The notes beneath the pieces are model-generated. The model ran no database searches, had not been told where the DNA came from, and saw only the letters and a program-made list of their open reading frames with translations. A stretch of DNA of 64,000 bases from CAYTEO01 sp964436825. Its GTDB lineage: Bacteria > Krumholzibacteriota > Krumholzibacteriia > LZORAL124-64-63. The translations under genes and the position numbers were made by a program. The DNA lies in the NCBI GenBank assembly GCA_964436825.1, contig CAYTEO010000007.1:12043-76042 (forward strand). Reading direction: 5' to 3'. Positions 8,417 through 16,871 of the stretch are shown here, piece by piece (position 1 is the stretch's first letter; every line of letters begins with the position of its first letter).

Positions 8417-9202
8417 TCAGAACCCCCGTGCCGCGCGGATCTCGGCGTAGGCGGCGTTGATCCGCTGCAGCTTCTGCTTGGCGAACTCCAGGAAGTCGTC
8501 GGGCAGTCCCTTGTTCTGGAGGACGTCGGGGTGGTACTCGCGGACCAGGCGCTTGTAGGCGGCCTTGATCCGGTCGACGTCGGCGTCAGGGGGGACGCCC
8601 AGGATGTCGTAGGCCGCGGTCGGGCCGGCCGGCGTGTCGGCGAACAGGGCCAGGCAGGCGCGGTAGTCCTGCTCGCTCAGCCCCAGCTCGGCGGCGAGGG
8701 ACCGGATGAGGGCCTCCTCGCGCGGGTCGAACGTTCCGTCGGCGTGGGCGATGCGCAGCAGCAGGGCCACCAGGTCGCGCAGCCGGTCGGGATAGGGAGC
8801 GAACAGCCGGCGGATCTGGGCGGCGAAGTGCGAGGCGGGGACGGCGCTGTCGCGGGCCTGGTTGAAGATGCGCGCGGCGACGCGGCGGTCCTCCGTGCCG
8901 AGGCCCAGCTCGTCGCGCAGGAAACGGTCCAGGACGTCCACCTCGTCACGAGTGACCAGGCCGTCGGCCTTGGCCACCTTGGCGGCCAGGGCGATCAGGG
9001 AGACGACGAAGACCTGCTGGGCCTGCTGGGTGCCGGTGAAGGCGTCGGGAGCGCCGTTGTCCTCGGCCCAGCCGGTCGGACCGGCGGGCGCCGTCTGCCC
9101 CGTCCCCATGCGCGCGCCCAGGGCGCCGCCCAGGATCATGCCCAGGGGTCCCCCCAGCATCCAGCCCAGCGAGCCACCCACGATGGCACCCAGAACACCC
9201 AT
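8417..9202 (-). CDS. TerB/DjlA-like co-chaperone with C-terminal J domain
   Basis: The 261-aa protein has three parts. A glycine-rich N-terminus (MGVLGAIVGGSLGWMLGGPL) resembles a glycine zipper and may bind membrane. A TerB-like helical domain follows at about 60-180 (repeated VFVVSLIALAAKVAKADG / LRIAHADGTFDPREEALI). A J domain at about 195-261 holds the DnaK-activating HPD in YKRLVREYHPDVLQNKGLP. This is the order of DjlA-type DnaK co-chaperones. I prefer the ATG at 9202, which has GGGAGG eight bases upstream, over the in-frame GTG at 9208. It precedes mutM on the same strand. Confidence 0.88.
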   Translation of the reverse strand: MGVLGAIVGGSLGWMLGGPLGMILGGALGARMGTGQTAPAGPTGWAEDNGAPDAFTGTQQAQQVFVVSLIALAAKVAKADGLVTRDEVDVLDRFLRDELGLGTEDRRVAARIFNQARDSAVPASHFAAQIRRLFAPYPDRLRDLVALLLRIAHADGTFDPREEALIRSLAAELGLSEQDYRACLALFADTPAGPTAAYDILGVPPDADVDRIKAAYKRLVREYHPDVLQNKGLPDDFLEFAKQKLQRINAAYAEIRAARGF

Positions 9203-9330
9203 GTCCACGGCCTCCCGGTTCCAGGATTAACGCTCAAGCGGTCGCCGCTCGATGCGAAGGATAGGGAGGGATCGGCCTCCCGGCCACAACGACCTGTTGG
9301 GGGAAACAATCACTCCGCCCGGAGTATGCC

Positions 9331-10314
9331 ATGACCGAGCAAGATCGTGACCACTCCGTTCTGCGCCGTATCTACGAGGAGATCCTGCCCCTGTTGCAGA
9401 GAGCCGCCGCCGGTGAGTGGGTCTACTACCAGAACCCGGCACTGCAGGGCATGGACGAGTGGGGCCATCTGGCTCCGGAGTCCTGTCCCGCGCGCCTGGA
9501 GGGAGACGTGCGCTGCTGGCAGCGGCTCCAGGTGGACCACAGCCTGCGCTGCCTGCCGGTGGAGTGCCACGAGTGCGCGGTCTGGAAGGCGGCCCGCCCC
9601 ACCATGGTCGAGGAACTGGGAGAGGCACTCAACTCGATCATGTACCGCCTCTGCCGCCGGGACGAGACCCTGGCCCGCGCCGTCGACCTGACCCGCGACC
9701 TGGCCTCCCAGTGGGAGGACCTGGAGCTGGAGAACCGGGCCATCAAGGAATCGATGGCCAGGGACGCCCTGACCGGCCTGTTCAACCGGCAGCAGCTGGA
9801 TCTGACGCTGAAGGAGGCCATCGCCCGCCGGCAGGGGCGCCAGCGGCCGCTGACGGTGGCCATGTTCGACATCGACCATTTCAAGGAGTTCAACGACAAC
9901 TACGGGCATCCCCAGGGCGACCGTGTCCTGGCCGCCTGCGGCCGTCTCATGGAGGAGACGACCCGTGTCGAGGACCTCTGCTTCCGCTACGGGGGCGAGG
10001 AGTTCGTCGTCATCTTCCAGGACACTCCCATTTCCGTGGCCAAGGGGATTGCCGAGCGCCTGCGCCGCCGCTTCGCCAGGTTGCGCTTCGAGGTGACGGG
10101 CCAGGACGGGATGCCGTCCAAGGTGGGCCGGACCATCAGCGGCGGGCTGGCCGCCTACAGTGGGGATATGGACGCCGAGCAGCTCCTGGCGGCGGCGGAC
10201 GCCGCTCTCTACGAGGCCAAGCGGAGCGGTCGCAACCGGATCTCCGTCGTCGGCAAGACGAGGCAGGAGCCCGCGGCACCCCTGCCCGTGAACGCCCCGG
10301 CCGGCAACGGTTGA
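9331..10314 (+). CDS. GGDEF diguanylate cyclase with a Cys-rich N-terminal module
   Basis: The C-terminal half (about 145-310) is a diguanylate cyclase making c-di-GMP: MFDIDHFKEFNDNYGHPQGD, then the active-site loop YGGEEF. An inhibitory I-site RVED lies exactly five residues before it. The N-terminal 110 residues carry a cysteine cluster (ESCPAR, VRCWQR, LRCLPVECHECAVW) resembling the two-CW module seen in some signalling proteins; the CheW protein at 59921 has a similar cluster. It may bind metal or sense redox state. A short coiled region (LTRDLASQWEDLELENRAIKE) links the two parts. The protein is soluble, with no membrane segment seen. A PilZ receptor is encoded at 49391. Confidence 0.9.
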   Translation: MTEQDRDHSVLRRIYEEILPLLQRAAAGEWVYYQNPALQGMDEWGHLAPESCPARLEGDVRCWQRLQVDHSLRCLPVECHECAVWKAARPTMVEELGEALNSIMYRLCRRDETLARAVDLTRDLASQWEDLELENRAIKESMARDALTGLFNRQQLDLTLKEAIARRQGRQRPLTVAMFDIDHFKEFNDNYGHPQGDRVLAACGRLMEETTRVEDLCFRYGGEEFVVIFQDTPISVAKGIAERLRRRFARLRFEVTGQDGMPSKVGRTISGGLAAYSGDMDAEQLLAAADAALYEAKRSGRNRISVVGKTRQEPAAPLPVNAPAGNG

Positions 10315-10440
10315 CGGCGCTCCATCTCCCGTGTAGTTATCCTGGAGCCGGGACCCCTGGACGGATCGTCGCATCCGGGCGGGGAGACCCGGCTCTTTTC
10401 CCGCTCGCCCGCGGCTGCCGTCCTGGAGGATACGACACCC

Positions 10441-12279
10441 ATGGCACGCACGACGCTCCCGGAGCCGAAGATCCACTACGAGGACCGCGGGTCCGTTCCG
10501 GAACCGCTGCGCTGGAATCCTGCCGACCTGTTCCCCGGCTGGGAGGCGTGGGAACAGGAGTTCGCTGCCGTCGAGGAGGCGATCGCCGGCCTGCCGACGC
10601 TGCGGGAGACGCTCACCCGCAGCGGCCGGGATCTGCGCGAGGTCCTGGACGGGGTCCACGACGTGGAGCGTCGCCTCCGCCTGCTGAGGGTCTACGCCAC
10701 GCTGCGTCGGGACGAGGATACCCGCGTCGGCGAGCACACCGAGCGGCACGGGAGGGTCGTCTCCCTCACCGTCCGGTTCGCCGAGTCGGTCAGCTGGCTC
10801 GAGCCACTGCTGCTGTCCCTTTCCGACGAGGAGCTGGCCCGGTTGCGGGCGGAGGAGCCCGGACTGGCCCTCTACGACCACTACTTCGACGATCTGCTGC
10901 GCCACAGGCCCCATGTCCTCACCGAGCCGGAGGAGGCCCTGCTGGCGGCGGCGGGGACGCTGGCCCAGGGGGCTCCGGCCGTCTTCCAGGCCCTCAACGA
11001 TGCCGACCTGACCTTTCCCGAGGTCCGCGACGAGGAGGGGCGGACCGTCCGGCTGACGCGGTCCCTCTACGCCCGCCTGATCCGCAGTACCGACCGCCGC
11101 GTGCGGGAGGAGGCGTTCCGCGCCTTCAACGGCGCCTACCGCATGGTCGCCAACACGTTGGCCGCCAACCTGGACGCCCAGGTGAAGACTCACGTCTTCT
11201 ACGCCCGCGCCCGCCGGCACGAGGACACCCTGTCGGCGGCCCTGTTCGGCAACGCCGTCCCCGTGTCGGTCTTCCACATGCTGCTGGAGACGATCGATCG
11301 CCACCGCGAGCGGATCCACCGCTACACACGGCTGCGGCGGCGGGTCCTGGGTCTCGACCCGTTGCAGGAGTACGACCTCTACCACCCGCTGTTCCCCGAC
11401 AGCGAGTTCACCTTCGGCTACGGCGAGGCGTGCGAGCGGATGCTCGCCTCCCTGGCGCCGCTGGGGAGGGAGTACACCGACACCGTCGCGCGCGCCGTCG
11501 GCGAGCGCTGGATCGACGTCTGCGAGACCACGGGCAAGCGCTCGGGCGCCTACAGCATCGGGACCTACGGGGCCCACCCCTACATCCTGCTGAACTGGAG
11601 CGGCCAGCTGCGCGACACCTTCACCCTGGTCCACGAGATGGGCCACACGCTGCACAGCTGGCACTCGTCGGCCCATCAGCCGTACGTCTACGCCGACTAT
11701 CCCATCTTCACGGCCGAGGTCGCCTCCACCTTCAACGAGCTGCTGCTGATGCACCACCTGCTGGAGACGACCACCGACCGTCGCCAGCGCCTGTTCCTGC
11801 TGGAGACCTTCGTGGACGAGATCAACAGCACCGTCTTCCGGCAGGCGATGTTCGCCGAGTTCGAGCGGCACATCCACCGGCTGGGGGAGCAGGAGCAGAC
11901 CCTCTCCGCGGACCGCCTGCGGCGCGACTACCTGGAGCTGGTGGCCCGCTACTGGGGACCGGACGTGGCGTTCGATCCCGAGCTCAGCTCCCTGACCTGG
12001 TGCCGGGTGCCCCACTTCTACTACAATTACTACGTCTACCAGTACGCCACGGCGTTCTCCGCCTCGGTGGCCCTGTCGCGCCGGGTCCTGGAGGGCGGGG
12101 AAGAGGAGCGGCAGCAGTACCTCGAGTTCCTGCGCAGCGGCAGCAGCCGCTATCCGCTGGAGACGCTGCAGCGCGCCGGGGTGGACCTCTCGACACCGCA
12201 GCCCTACCGGGCCGTCTGCGACCTGTTCGGGGAACTGCTCGACGAGATCGAGCGTTTGCTGGCCGAGGAGGAACGATGA
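10441..12279 (+). CDS. pepF: Oligoendopeptidase F, M3 family zinc peptidase
   Basis: Cytoplasmic zinc peptidase that cuts short oligopeptides. The 612-aa length is usual for the family. The zinc site is LVHEMGHTLHSWHSS with the third ligand in FTAEVASTFNE about 25 residues on; the C-terminal FYYNYYVYQYATAFSAS is also typical of M3B. The ATG follows TGGAGGATACGACACCC. A TTGACG overlapping the stop of the GGDEF gene could belong to a promoter. It is the first gene of a run: its stop overlaps the start of the next gene (ATGA), so it is probably translated together with the TonB cluster, an unexpected partner. Confidence 0.95.
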   Translation: MARTTLPEPKIHYEDRGSVPEPLRWNPADLFPGWEAWEQEFAAVEEAIAGLPTLRETLTRSGRDLREVLDGVHDVERRLRLLRVYATLRRDEDTRVGEHTERHGRVVSLTVRFAESVSWLEPLLLSLSDEELARLRAEEPGLALYDHYFDDLLRHRPHVLTEPEEALLAAAGTLAQGAPAVFQALNDADLTFPEVRDEEGRTVRLTRSLYARLIRSTDRRVREEAFRAFNGAYRMVANTLAANLDAQVKTHVFYARARRHEDTLSAALFGNAVPVSVFHMLLETIDRHRERIHRYTRLRRRVLGLDPLQEYDLYHPLFPDSEFTFGYGEACERMLASLAPLGREYTDTVARAVGERWIDVCETTGKRSGAYSIGTYGAHPYILLNWSGQLRDTFTLVHEMGHTLHSWHSSAHQPYVYADYPIFTAEVASTFNELLLMHHLLETTTDRRQRLFLLETFVDEINSTVFRQAMFAEFERHIHRLGEQEQTLSADRLRRDYLELVARYWGPDVAFDPELSSLTWCRVPHFYYNYYVYQYATAFSASVALSRRVLEGGEEERQQYLEFLRSGSSRYPLETLQRAGVDLSTPQPYRAVCDLFGELLDEIERLLAEEER

Positions 12280-12857
12280 GAACAGCGACGACCGCCCTGC
12301 TGCTCCTGCTGCTGGGCGCGGCCACGGCCGCGGCCCAGATCCCGACCATCGCGGTCGCCGACTCCAGCGGCCAGCAGCTCACGGAGAAACAGGAGCCCTA
12401 CCGCGCCGCCAGTGATGCCGGTCGCTTCGAGGCCGTCTGGCCGTCGGGCTGTTCGCGGCTGCTGACCCGGGTCAAGAAGTCGCCGGCGGGCGATCCGATC
12501 GTCGTCGACGTCTCCTGCCGCCGCTTCGGGGACGAGAACCGCGGCTGCCGGGTCACCGTCCTGATGGACTTCACGGAGGATCGTCCTCCCACGCCCGACC
12601 TGGTCGTCAAGAACATCGAGGACATGATCCGGCGGCTGAACCTGACCATCGAGCACCAGACCCCCATGACCCGCAACGGTCACGAGGGGGTGGCCGTCTT
12701 CTGCCGCGAACGGGGTGGCCAGCGGATGGTCTGGACCGAGGGCTACATCGTCGGCCTGAAGATCGTCCTCGTCCAGGCGTGGGACACCGGTCCGGAGCTG
12801 CTGGAGGACCAGCAGGTCAAGGACTTCTTCGCGTCGGTCGTCATGCTCGAGGAGTGA
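12276..12857 (+). CDS. Secreted protein of unknown function in the TonB cluster
   Basis: I do not recognise this 193-aa protein. MRTATTALLLLLLGAATAAAQ is a clear signal peptide, so it acts in the periplasm or outside. The mature part has pairs of cysteines (SGCSRLL, VSCRRFGDENRGCRV, VFCRERGG) that could form disulfides, and a central MDFTEDRPPTPDLVVKNIED. The ATG overlaps the pepF stop (ATGA) with GAGGAGGAACG upstream, and the next gene starts four bases after its stop. This suggests it is made in step with the energy-transduction proteins. Confidence 0.7.
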   Translation: MRTATTALLLLLLGAATAAAQIPTIAVADSSGQQLTEKQEPYRAASDAGRFEAVWPSGCSRLLTRVKKSPAGDPIVVDVSCRRFGDENRGCRVTVLMDFTEDRPPTPDLVVKNIEDMIRRLNLTIEHQTPMTRNGHEGVAVFCRERGGQRMVWTEGYIVGLKIVLVQAWDTGPELLEDQQVKDFFASVVMLEE

Positions 12858-12861
12858 ACCC

Positions 12862-13707
12862 ATGACCAGCGCCTCCGTGCCCGTGGCCGGCCGTCCGCCC
12901 CTCCGACGCCGGCGCGTCGGCCTGCTCGCCACCCTGCTGGCGGTCGCGCTCGGGTCGATCGCCGGCGCGGCGACCGCTCGCGCCGGCGCAGCGGCCGCCG
13001 CGACCTCGCCCGCCGACACCGCCCTTGCCGCCCGCGACTCCCTGGCCGCCGCCATCGCCGTCCGCCAGCGGACCCAGCAGCGGCGGGAGCAGTGGCAGCG
13101 GGAGCGCGACGAGCTGCAGCGCCGCTACCGCGAGCTGGAGGCCCGGGTGGCGGCGCAGCGCCGTGACAGGGACCGTCGCCGTGCCGCCGTGGCGGCGCTG
13201 ACCGACCGGATCGCCTCCCTGGAGCGGCGCCGCGTCGAGGCCGAGCGGCTGCGGGGGACCCTGGACGACACCCTCGCCGTCCTGCTCGACGGGCTGCGCC
13301 GGCGGGTGGACGCCGACCTGCCGTTCCTGCAACGGGAGCGCCGGGCCCGCCTGCGCGAGATCACCGCGCTGCTGGCCGACCCGGAAGCCCCCGCCGCCGA
13401 GAAGCTGCGGCGGCTGCTGGAGGCGCTGCAGATCGAGGCCGCCTACGGCAGCGGGACCGAGCTGGGCGAGGCCGGCATCACCGTCGCGGGACGGGAACTG
13501 CGGGTCCGCCTGCTGCGCCTGGGACGGATCGCCCTGCTGTGGCTCGCGCCGGACGGTTCCCGCTGTGGTCTCTACGATCCCGCGCGTGGCGAGTGGGTGG
13601 AGCTGCCGGGCCGCTGGCGGCGTTCCATCGCCCGGGCCATGGAGATGGCGGCGCACACCCGGCCGCTGGAGCTGATCGAGCTGCCCGTCGGGAGGGTCGG
13701 CTCATGA
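12862..13707 (+). CDS. DUF3450-like periplasmic coiled-coil protein
   Basis: The 281-aa protein has a signal or membrane segment (GLLATLLAVALGSIAGAATA) and then a long Arg/Glu-rich coiled coil at about 60-150. It ends with a globular part (GRIALLWLAPDGSRCGLYDP). This composition and the gene order DUF3450, TtpC-like, ExbB, ExbD, TonB, TPR match the TonB-associated cluster known from Vibrio and Shewanella, where these accessory proteins are needed for TonB-dependent uptake. The stop overlaps the next start by four bases. Confidence 0.75.
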   Translation: MTSASVPVAGRPPLRRRRVGLLATLLAVALGSIAGAATARAGAAAAATSPADTALAARDSLAAAIAVRQRTQQRREQWQRERDELQRRYRELEARVAAQRRDRDRRRAAVAALTDRIASLERRRVEAERLRGTLDDTLAVLLDGLRRRVDADLPFLQRERRARLREITALLADPEAPAAEKLRRLLEALQIEAAYGSGTELGEAGITVAGRELRVRLLRLGRIALLWLAPDGSRCGLYDPARGEWVELPGRWRRSIARAMEMAAHTRPLELIELPVGRVGS

Positions 13708-15107
13708 GGCGCGGGGTGACGATGCTGCTGCTGGCCGCCGCGGCGCTGCTGATCGCCCTGCCCGTCCGCGCCGGCGAGGGGGACATCCGCGAGGCGTGGC
13801 GCAAGGCCCGGGCCGAGCGCGAGGCGGCCCTGGCCGAGGCCCGCGCCATCGAGCAGGCCATCCTGGCCGACCGGGAGCGGTTGCGGCAGGCCGTGGCCGG
13901 GCTGGAGCGCGAGTCCGCGGACCTGGCGGCGGAGATCGACTCGCTGGCCACCGTCCAGGAGCGCCTCTCCCGCCGGCACGAGCGGCTGCAGCGGGAGTGG
14001 TCGGCCCACGAGCTGGACGTCAAGGAGCTGTCGGGCAACATCCGCATGGCGGCCCGCGACGCGGTCTCGTTGCTGGAGACCTCGCCGTTGACGGCGCTCG
14101 CCCCGGAGCGGATCGACCGGCTGCGCGGGTTGCTGGCCGAGGGGTACTTCCCCGGCGTGGACGACGTCGCGGCCCTGGGCCGGATCCTCCTGGACGAGAT
14201 GCGCCGCAGCGGCGAGGTGGCCCTGGACGACGCCCGCTGGATCGACCGCGACGGCGGCGGGACCGGCGGGCGGATCCTGCGCCTGGGCGCCCTGGCCGTG
14301 GCCAGCGCCGACGACCGGCCCGACCTGCTGCGCTACCAGCCCGGGGACCACCTCCTACACGCCCCGTCGCGCCCGTCGCCCCGCTGGGTCCGCCGCGGCC
14401 TGGCCCGCTACCTGGCCGGCCGCAGTGTCGGCGTGCCGCTGGACCTGTCCGGCGGCGCCGCCCTGGCGGCCTCGGGCAGGCGGTCCGGTCCGGTCGATCA
14501 GCTCCGTGCCGGCGGGCCGCTGGTCTGGCCCATCCTGCTGATCGGGCTGGTGGCGGCGGCGATCATCGTCGAGCGGCTGCTGACCCTGCGCCGCGTCCAC
14601 GGCAACACCGAGGGGCTCATGACCCGGGTCAACGAGCTGGCCGCCGCTGGCGAATGGGACGCCTGCCGCGAGATCGTCGAGCGGCACCGGGGCAAGAAGT
14701 GGCCCGTGGTCCGCGTCCTGCGGGCCGGTCTGGCGGCCCGCGGCGAGTCGCGCGAGACCCTCGAGAGCATCCTCCAGGAGGCCATCCTCCGCGAGCTGCC
14801 GCGCCTGGAGCGGTCCCTGCCGCTGCTGGCCATCCTGGGCGCGGTGGCGCCGCTGCTGGGCCTGCTGGGGACCGTCTCGGGGATGATCGAGACCTTCCGG
14901 ATCATCACCCTCTACGGGACGGGCGAACCGCGGCTGATGGCCGGCGGCATCAGCGAGGCGCTGATCACCACCGAGCTGGGCCTGGCGGTCGCCATCCCCA
15001 TCATGCTGCTGCACGCCTGGCTCTCGCGTCGCGTCGAACACGTGGTGGGCGACCTGGAGGAGAAGGCCGTGGCCCTGACGAACATCATCTGCCGGCAGAG
15101 GTCGTGA
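13704..15107 (+). CDS. TtpC-like MotA/TolQ/ExbB proton-channel protein with periplasmic coiled coil
   Basis: The 467-aa protein is an enlarged ExbB homologue. A signal peptide (TMLLLAAAALLIALPVRAGE) and a periplasmic coiled coil (about 30-130) are followed by a membrane segment near 272-292 (LVWPILLIGLVAAAIIVERL). The two ExbB/TolQ channel helices lie in LPLLAILGAVAPLLGLLGTV and GISEALITTELGLAVAIPIM. In Vibrio TtpC is a fourth partner of the TonB2 system. The ATG overlaps the DUF3450 stop, and the next gene starts on the last base of its stop (TGATG). Confidence 0.88.
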   Translation: MRRGVTMLLLAAAALLIALPVRAGEGDIREAWRKARAEREAALAEARAIEQAILADRERLRQAVAGLERESADLAAEIDSLATVQERLSRRHERLQREWSAHELDVKELSGNIRMAARDAVSLLETSPLTALAPERIDRLRGLLAEGYFPGVDDVAALGRILLDEMRRSGEVALDDARWIDRDGGGTGGRILRLGALAVASADDRPDLLRYQPGDHLLHAPSRPSPRWVRRGLARYLAGRSVGVPLDLSGGAALAASGRRSGPVDQLRAGGPLVWPILLIGLVAAAIIVERLLTLRRVHGNTEGLMTRVNELAAAGEWDACREIVERHRGKKWPVVRVLRAGLAARGESRETLESILQEAILRELPRLERSLPLLAILGAVAPLLGLLGTVSGMIETFRIITLYGTGEPRLMAGGISEALITTELGLAVAIPIMLLHAWLSRRVEHVVGDLEEKAVALTNIICRQRS

Positions 15108-15727
15108 TGGCTGGCTGGTGGCGGCAACTGGCGGGGTACGTGGCCTCCGGCGGGGTGATCATGTTCCCGCTGCTGCTGGTCTCGCTGCTGCTGTGGACCC
15201 GGGCCGTCGAACGGTGGCTGCTGTACCGGCGCCTGCAGCGGGAGGACCTGTCGCTGTCCGAGGCGGCGGCGCTGGTCGTCTCGCCCGACGCCGATCCGGC
15301 CGCGCTCCCGGACGGCCTGCGCGGCGTCCTGGTGGCGGACTTCCTGGCGCAGCGGACCGGTCGTCCCGAGCTGGACCGGCCGCTGCTGGCCAGCCTGACC
15401 CGCAGCCGGCGCCGCGAGCTGCGCCGGGGCCTGGGGACGGTGGCCGTCCTGGCCGCGGTGGCGCCGCTGCTGGGGCTGCTGGGGACGGTGGTCGGGATGG
15501 TGCGCACCTTCGACGTCATCGCCCTGTTCGGCACCGGCCACGCCCGGGCCATGGCCGGCGGCATCTCCCTGGCCCTGGTGACGACCCAGACCGGCCTGCT
15601 GGTGGCCATCCCCGGCCTGCTGCTGGCCACGCTCCTGCGCCGTCGGGCGCGCCGGCTGGAGACCATGCTGCTGGAGACGACGACGCTGCTGCAGCGTCGC
15701 CTGGCCGCGACGGGAGGCGGGCGATGA
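15107..15727 (+). CDS. exbB: ExbB-like biopolymer transport protein
   Basis: A 206-aa inner-membrane proton-channel subunit that powers TonB. The first membrane helix is GGVIMFPLLLVSLLLWTRAV; the conserved helices are VAVLAAVAPLLGLLGTVVGM and LALVTTQTGLLVAIPGLLLA. It is the shorter of two ExbB-type proteins in the cluster. The ATG at 15107 shares its A with the stop codon of the TtpC-like gene, and the stop overlaps the exbD start (ATGA). Assignment to the family is firm; the symbol is by analogy. Confidence 0.9.
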   Translation: MAGWWRQLAGYVASGGVIMFPLLLVSLLLWTRAVERWLLYRRLQREDLSLSEAAALVVSPDADPAALPDGLRGVLVADFLAQRTGRPELDRPLLASLTRSRRRELRRGLGTVAVLAAVAPLLGLLGTVVGMVRTFDVIALFGTGHARAMAGGISLALVTTQTGLLVAIPGLLLATLLRRRARRLETMLLETTTLLQRRLAATGGGR

Positions 15728-16146
15728 TCGACATCCGACGGACCCTGCGCGGCGGCGGCGAGCGGGTGGAGATCAACATGGGCCCGCTGATCGACATGGT
15801 CTTCCTGCTGCTGATCTTCTTCGTCGTGACCACCAGCTTCGTCAAGGAGACCGGCGTGGAGGTGGACCGCCCGACGGCCGCCAGCAGCGAGGCCGTCGAC
15901 CGCGGCAACATCCTGATCGGGGTGACCGCCGCCGGCGAGGTCTGGTTCGAGGGCAAGCGGATCGATCCCCGCAGCGTCCGGGCCCACGTGGAGCGGGCCC
16001 TGGCCGAGAGCCCCGAGCACGGCGTGATCGTGGTGGCCGACCGGGACAGCCGCACCGGCCTGGTGGTCGAGGTCATGGACCAGTGCCGCCTGGCCGGTGC
16101 GCCCAGCGTCAACCTGGCGGCGCGGCTGGCGGAGGTGGGACCGTGA
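15724..16146 (+). CDS. exbD: ExbD biopolymer transport protein
   Basis: The 140-aa protein has one N-terminal membrane helix with the essential proton-carrying Asp (INMGPLIDMVFLLLIFFVVT) and a periplasmic domain containing ITAAGEVWFEG-like and VIVVADRDS motifs. Together with ExbB it converts proton flow into TonB movement. Length and topology are standard. The start overlaps the exbB stop and the stop overlaps the GTG of tonB. Confidence 0.93.
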   Translation: MIDIRRTLRGGGERVEINMGPLIDMVFLLLIFFVVTTSFVKETGVEVDRPTAASSEAVDRGNILIGVTAAGEVWFEGKRIDPRSVRAHVERALAESPEHGVIVVADRDSRTGLVVEVMDQCRLAGAPSVNLAARLAEVGP

Positions 16147-16871
16147 GAGGGGCGCCGTGGCGGGCGGTCGTCGGAGGGGCAGGCAGCGGATCCGGCTCCG
16201 GGCGCCGGGGACCGCTGGGCCTGTCCGGCGGCTGCGCGGGCCGCCGTGGCGCCGCGGACCTGGCCCTCGCGGCGGCCGTGGCCGTGCTGGTCAACCTGCT
16301 GCTGCTGACCGGCGCCTCGCGGCTGACGCGGGAGCAGACGCTGCGGCTGGACATCACCGCCCCGCAGCCGGTGCGGCTGATCCGCTGGAGCCCGCCGCCT
16401 CCCGTCGAGACGCCGCCTCCGGAGCAGGCCCCGCCGCCAGCCGAGACGGCGCCCGAGACCCCGCCTCCGGTCGGTGCCGTCCCGGCGGTGCCGCTCCCCT
16501 CGCTGGACATCCCCCTGGGACTGCCGCCGTCGGCGGCGGCGCTGCCGGTGGTCACCGCACCACCCCTGGACGGGACGGTCTTCACGGGCACCGACCTGGA
16601 CGAGCCGCCGGCCGTCCTGGCCCGCATCCCGCCGGAGTATCCCCTCTGGGCGCGCGAGCAGGGGATCGAGGGATCGGTCCGCGTCCGCTTCCTGGTCACG
16701 TCCGAGGGCCGCGCCGAGCGGATCACGATCGTGGAGGCCGACCCGCCGGGCGTCTTCGACCGGGCCGTCCTGCGGATCCTGCCGACCTGGACCTTCACCC
16801 CGGGCCGCATCGCCGGCCGGGCGGTGCCGTCGTGGATGGAGACGACGGTCCGCTTCGAGCTGAGACAGTGA
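16143..16871 (+). CDS. tonB: TonB energy transducer
   Basis: The 242-aa protein has an N-terminal membrane anchor (DLALAAAVAVLVNLLLLTGA), a long Pro/Glu spacer (about 85-130) that spans the periplasm, and the C-terminal TonB fold with IPPEYPLWAREQGIEGSVRV, RFLVTSEGRAERI and FDRAVLRILPTWTFTPGR. TonB passes energy to outer-membrane receptors. The GTG at 16143 overlaps the exbD stop (GTGA); the roughly 35 residues before the membrane helix are Gly/Arg-rich, so an internal start is possible but none has a better context. No intact TonB-dependent receptor is encoded in the window, only a remnant near 33849. Confidence 0.9.
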   Translation: MRGAPWRAVVGGAGSGSGSGRRGPLGLSGGCAGRRGAADLALAAAVAVLVNLLLLTGASRLTREQTLRLDITAPQPVRLIRWSPPPPVETPPPEQAPPPAETAPETPPPVGAVPAVPLPSLDIPLGLPPSAAALPVVTAPPLDGTVFTGTDLDEPPAVLARIPPEYPLWAREQGIEGSVRVRFLVTSEGRAERITIVEADPPGVFDRAVLRILPTWTFTPGRIAGRAVPSWMETTVRFELRQ

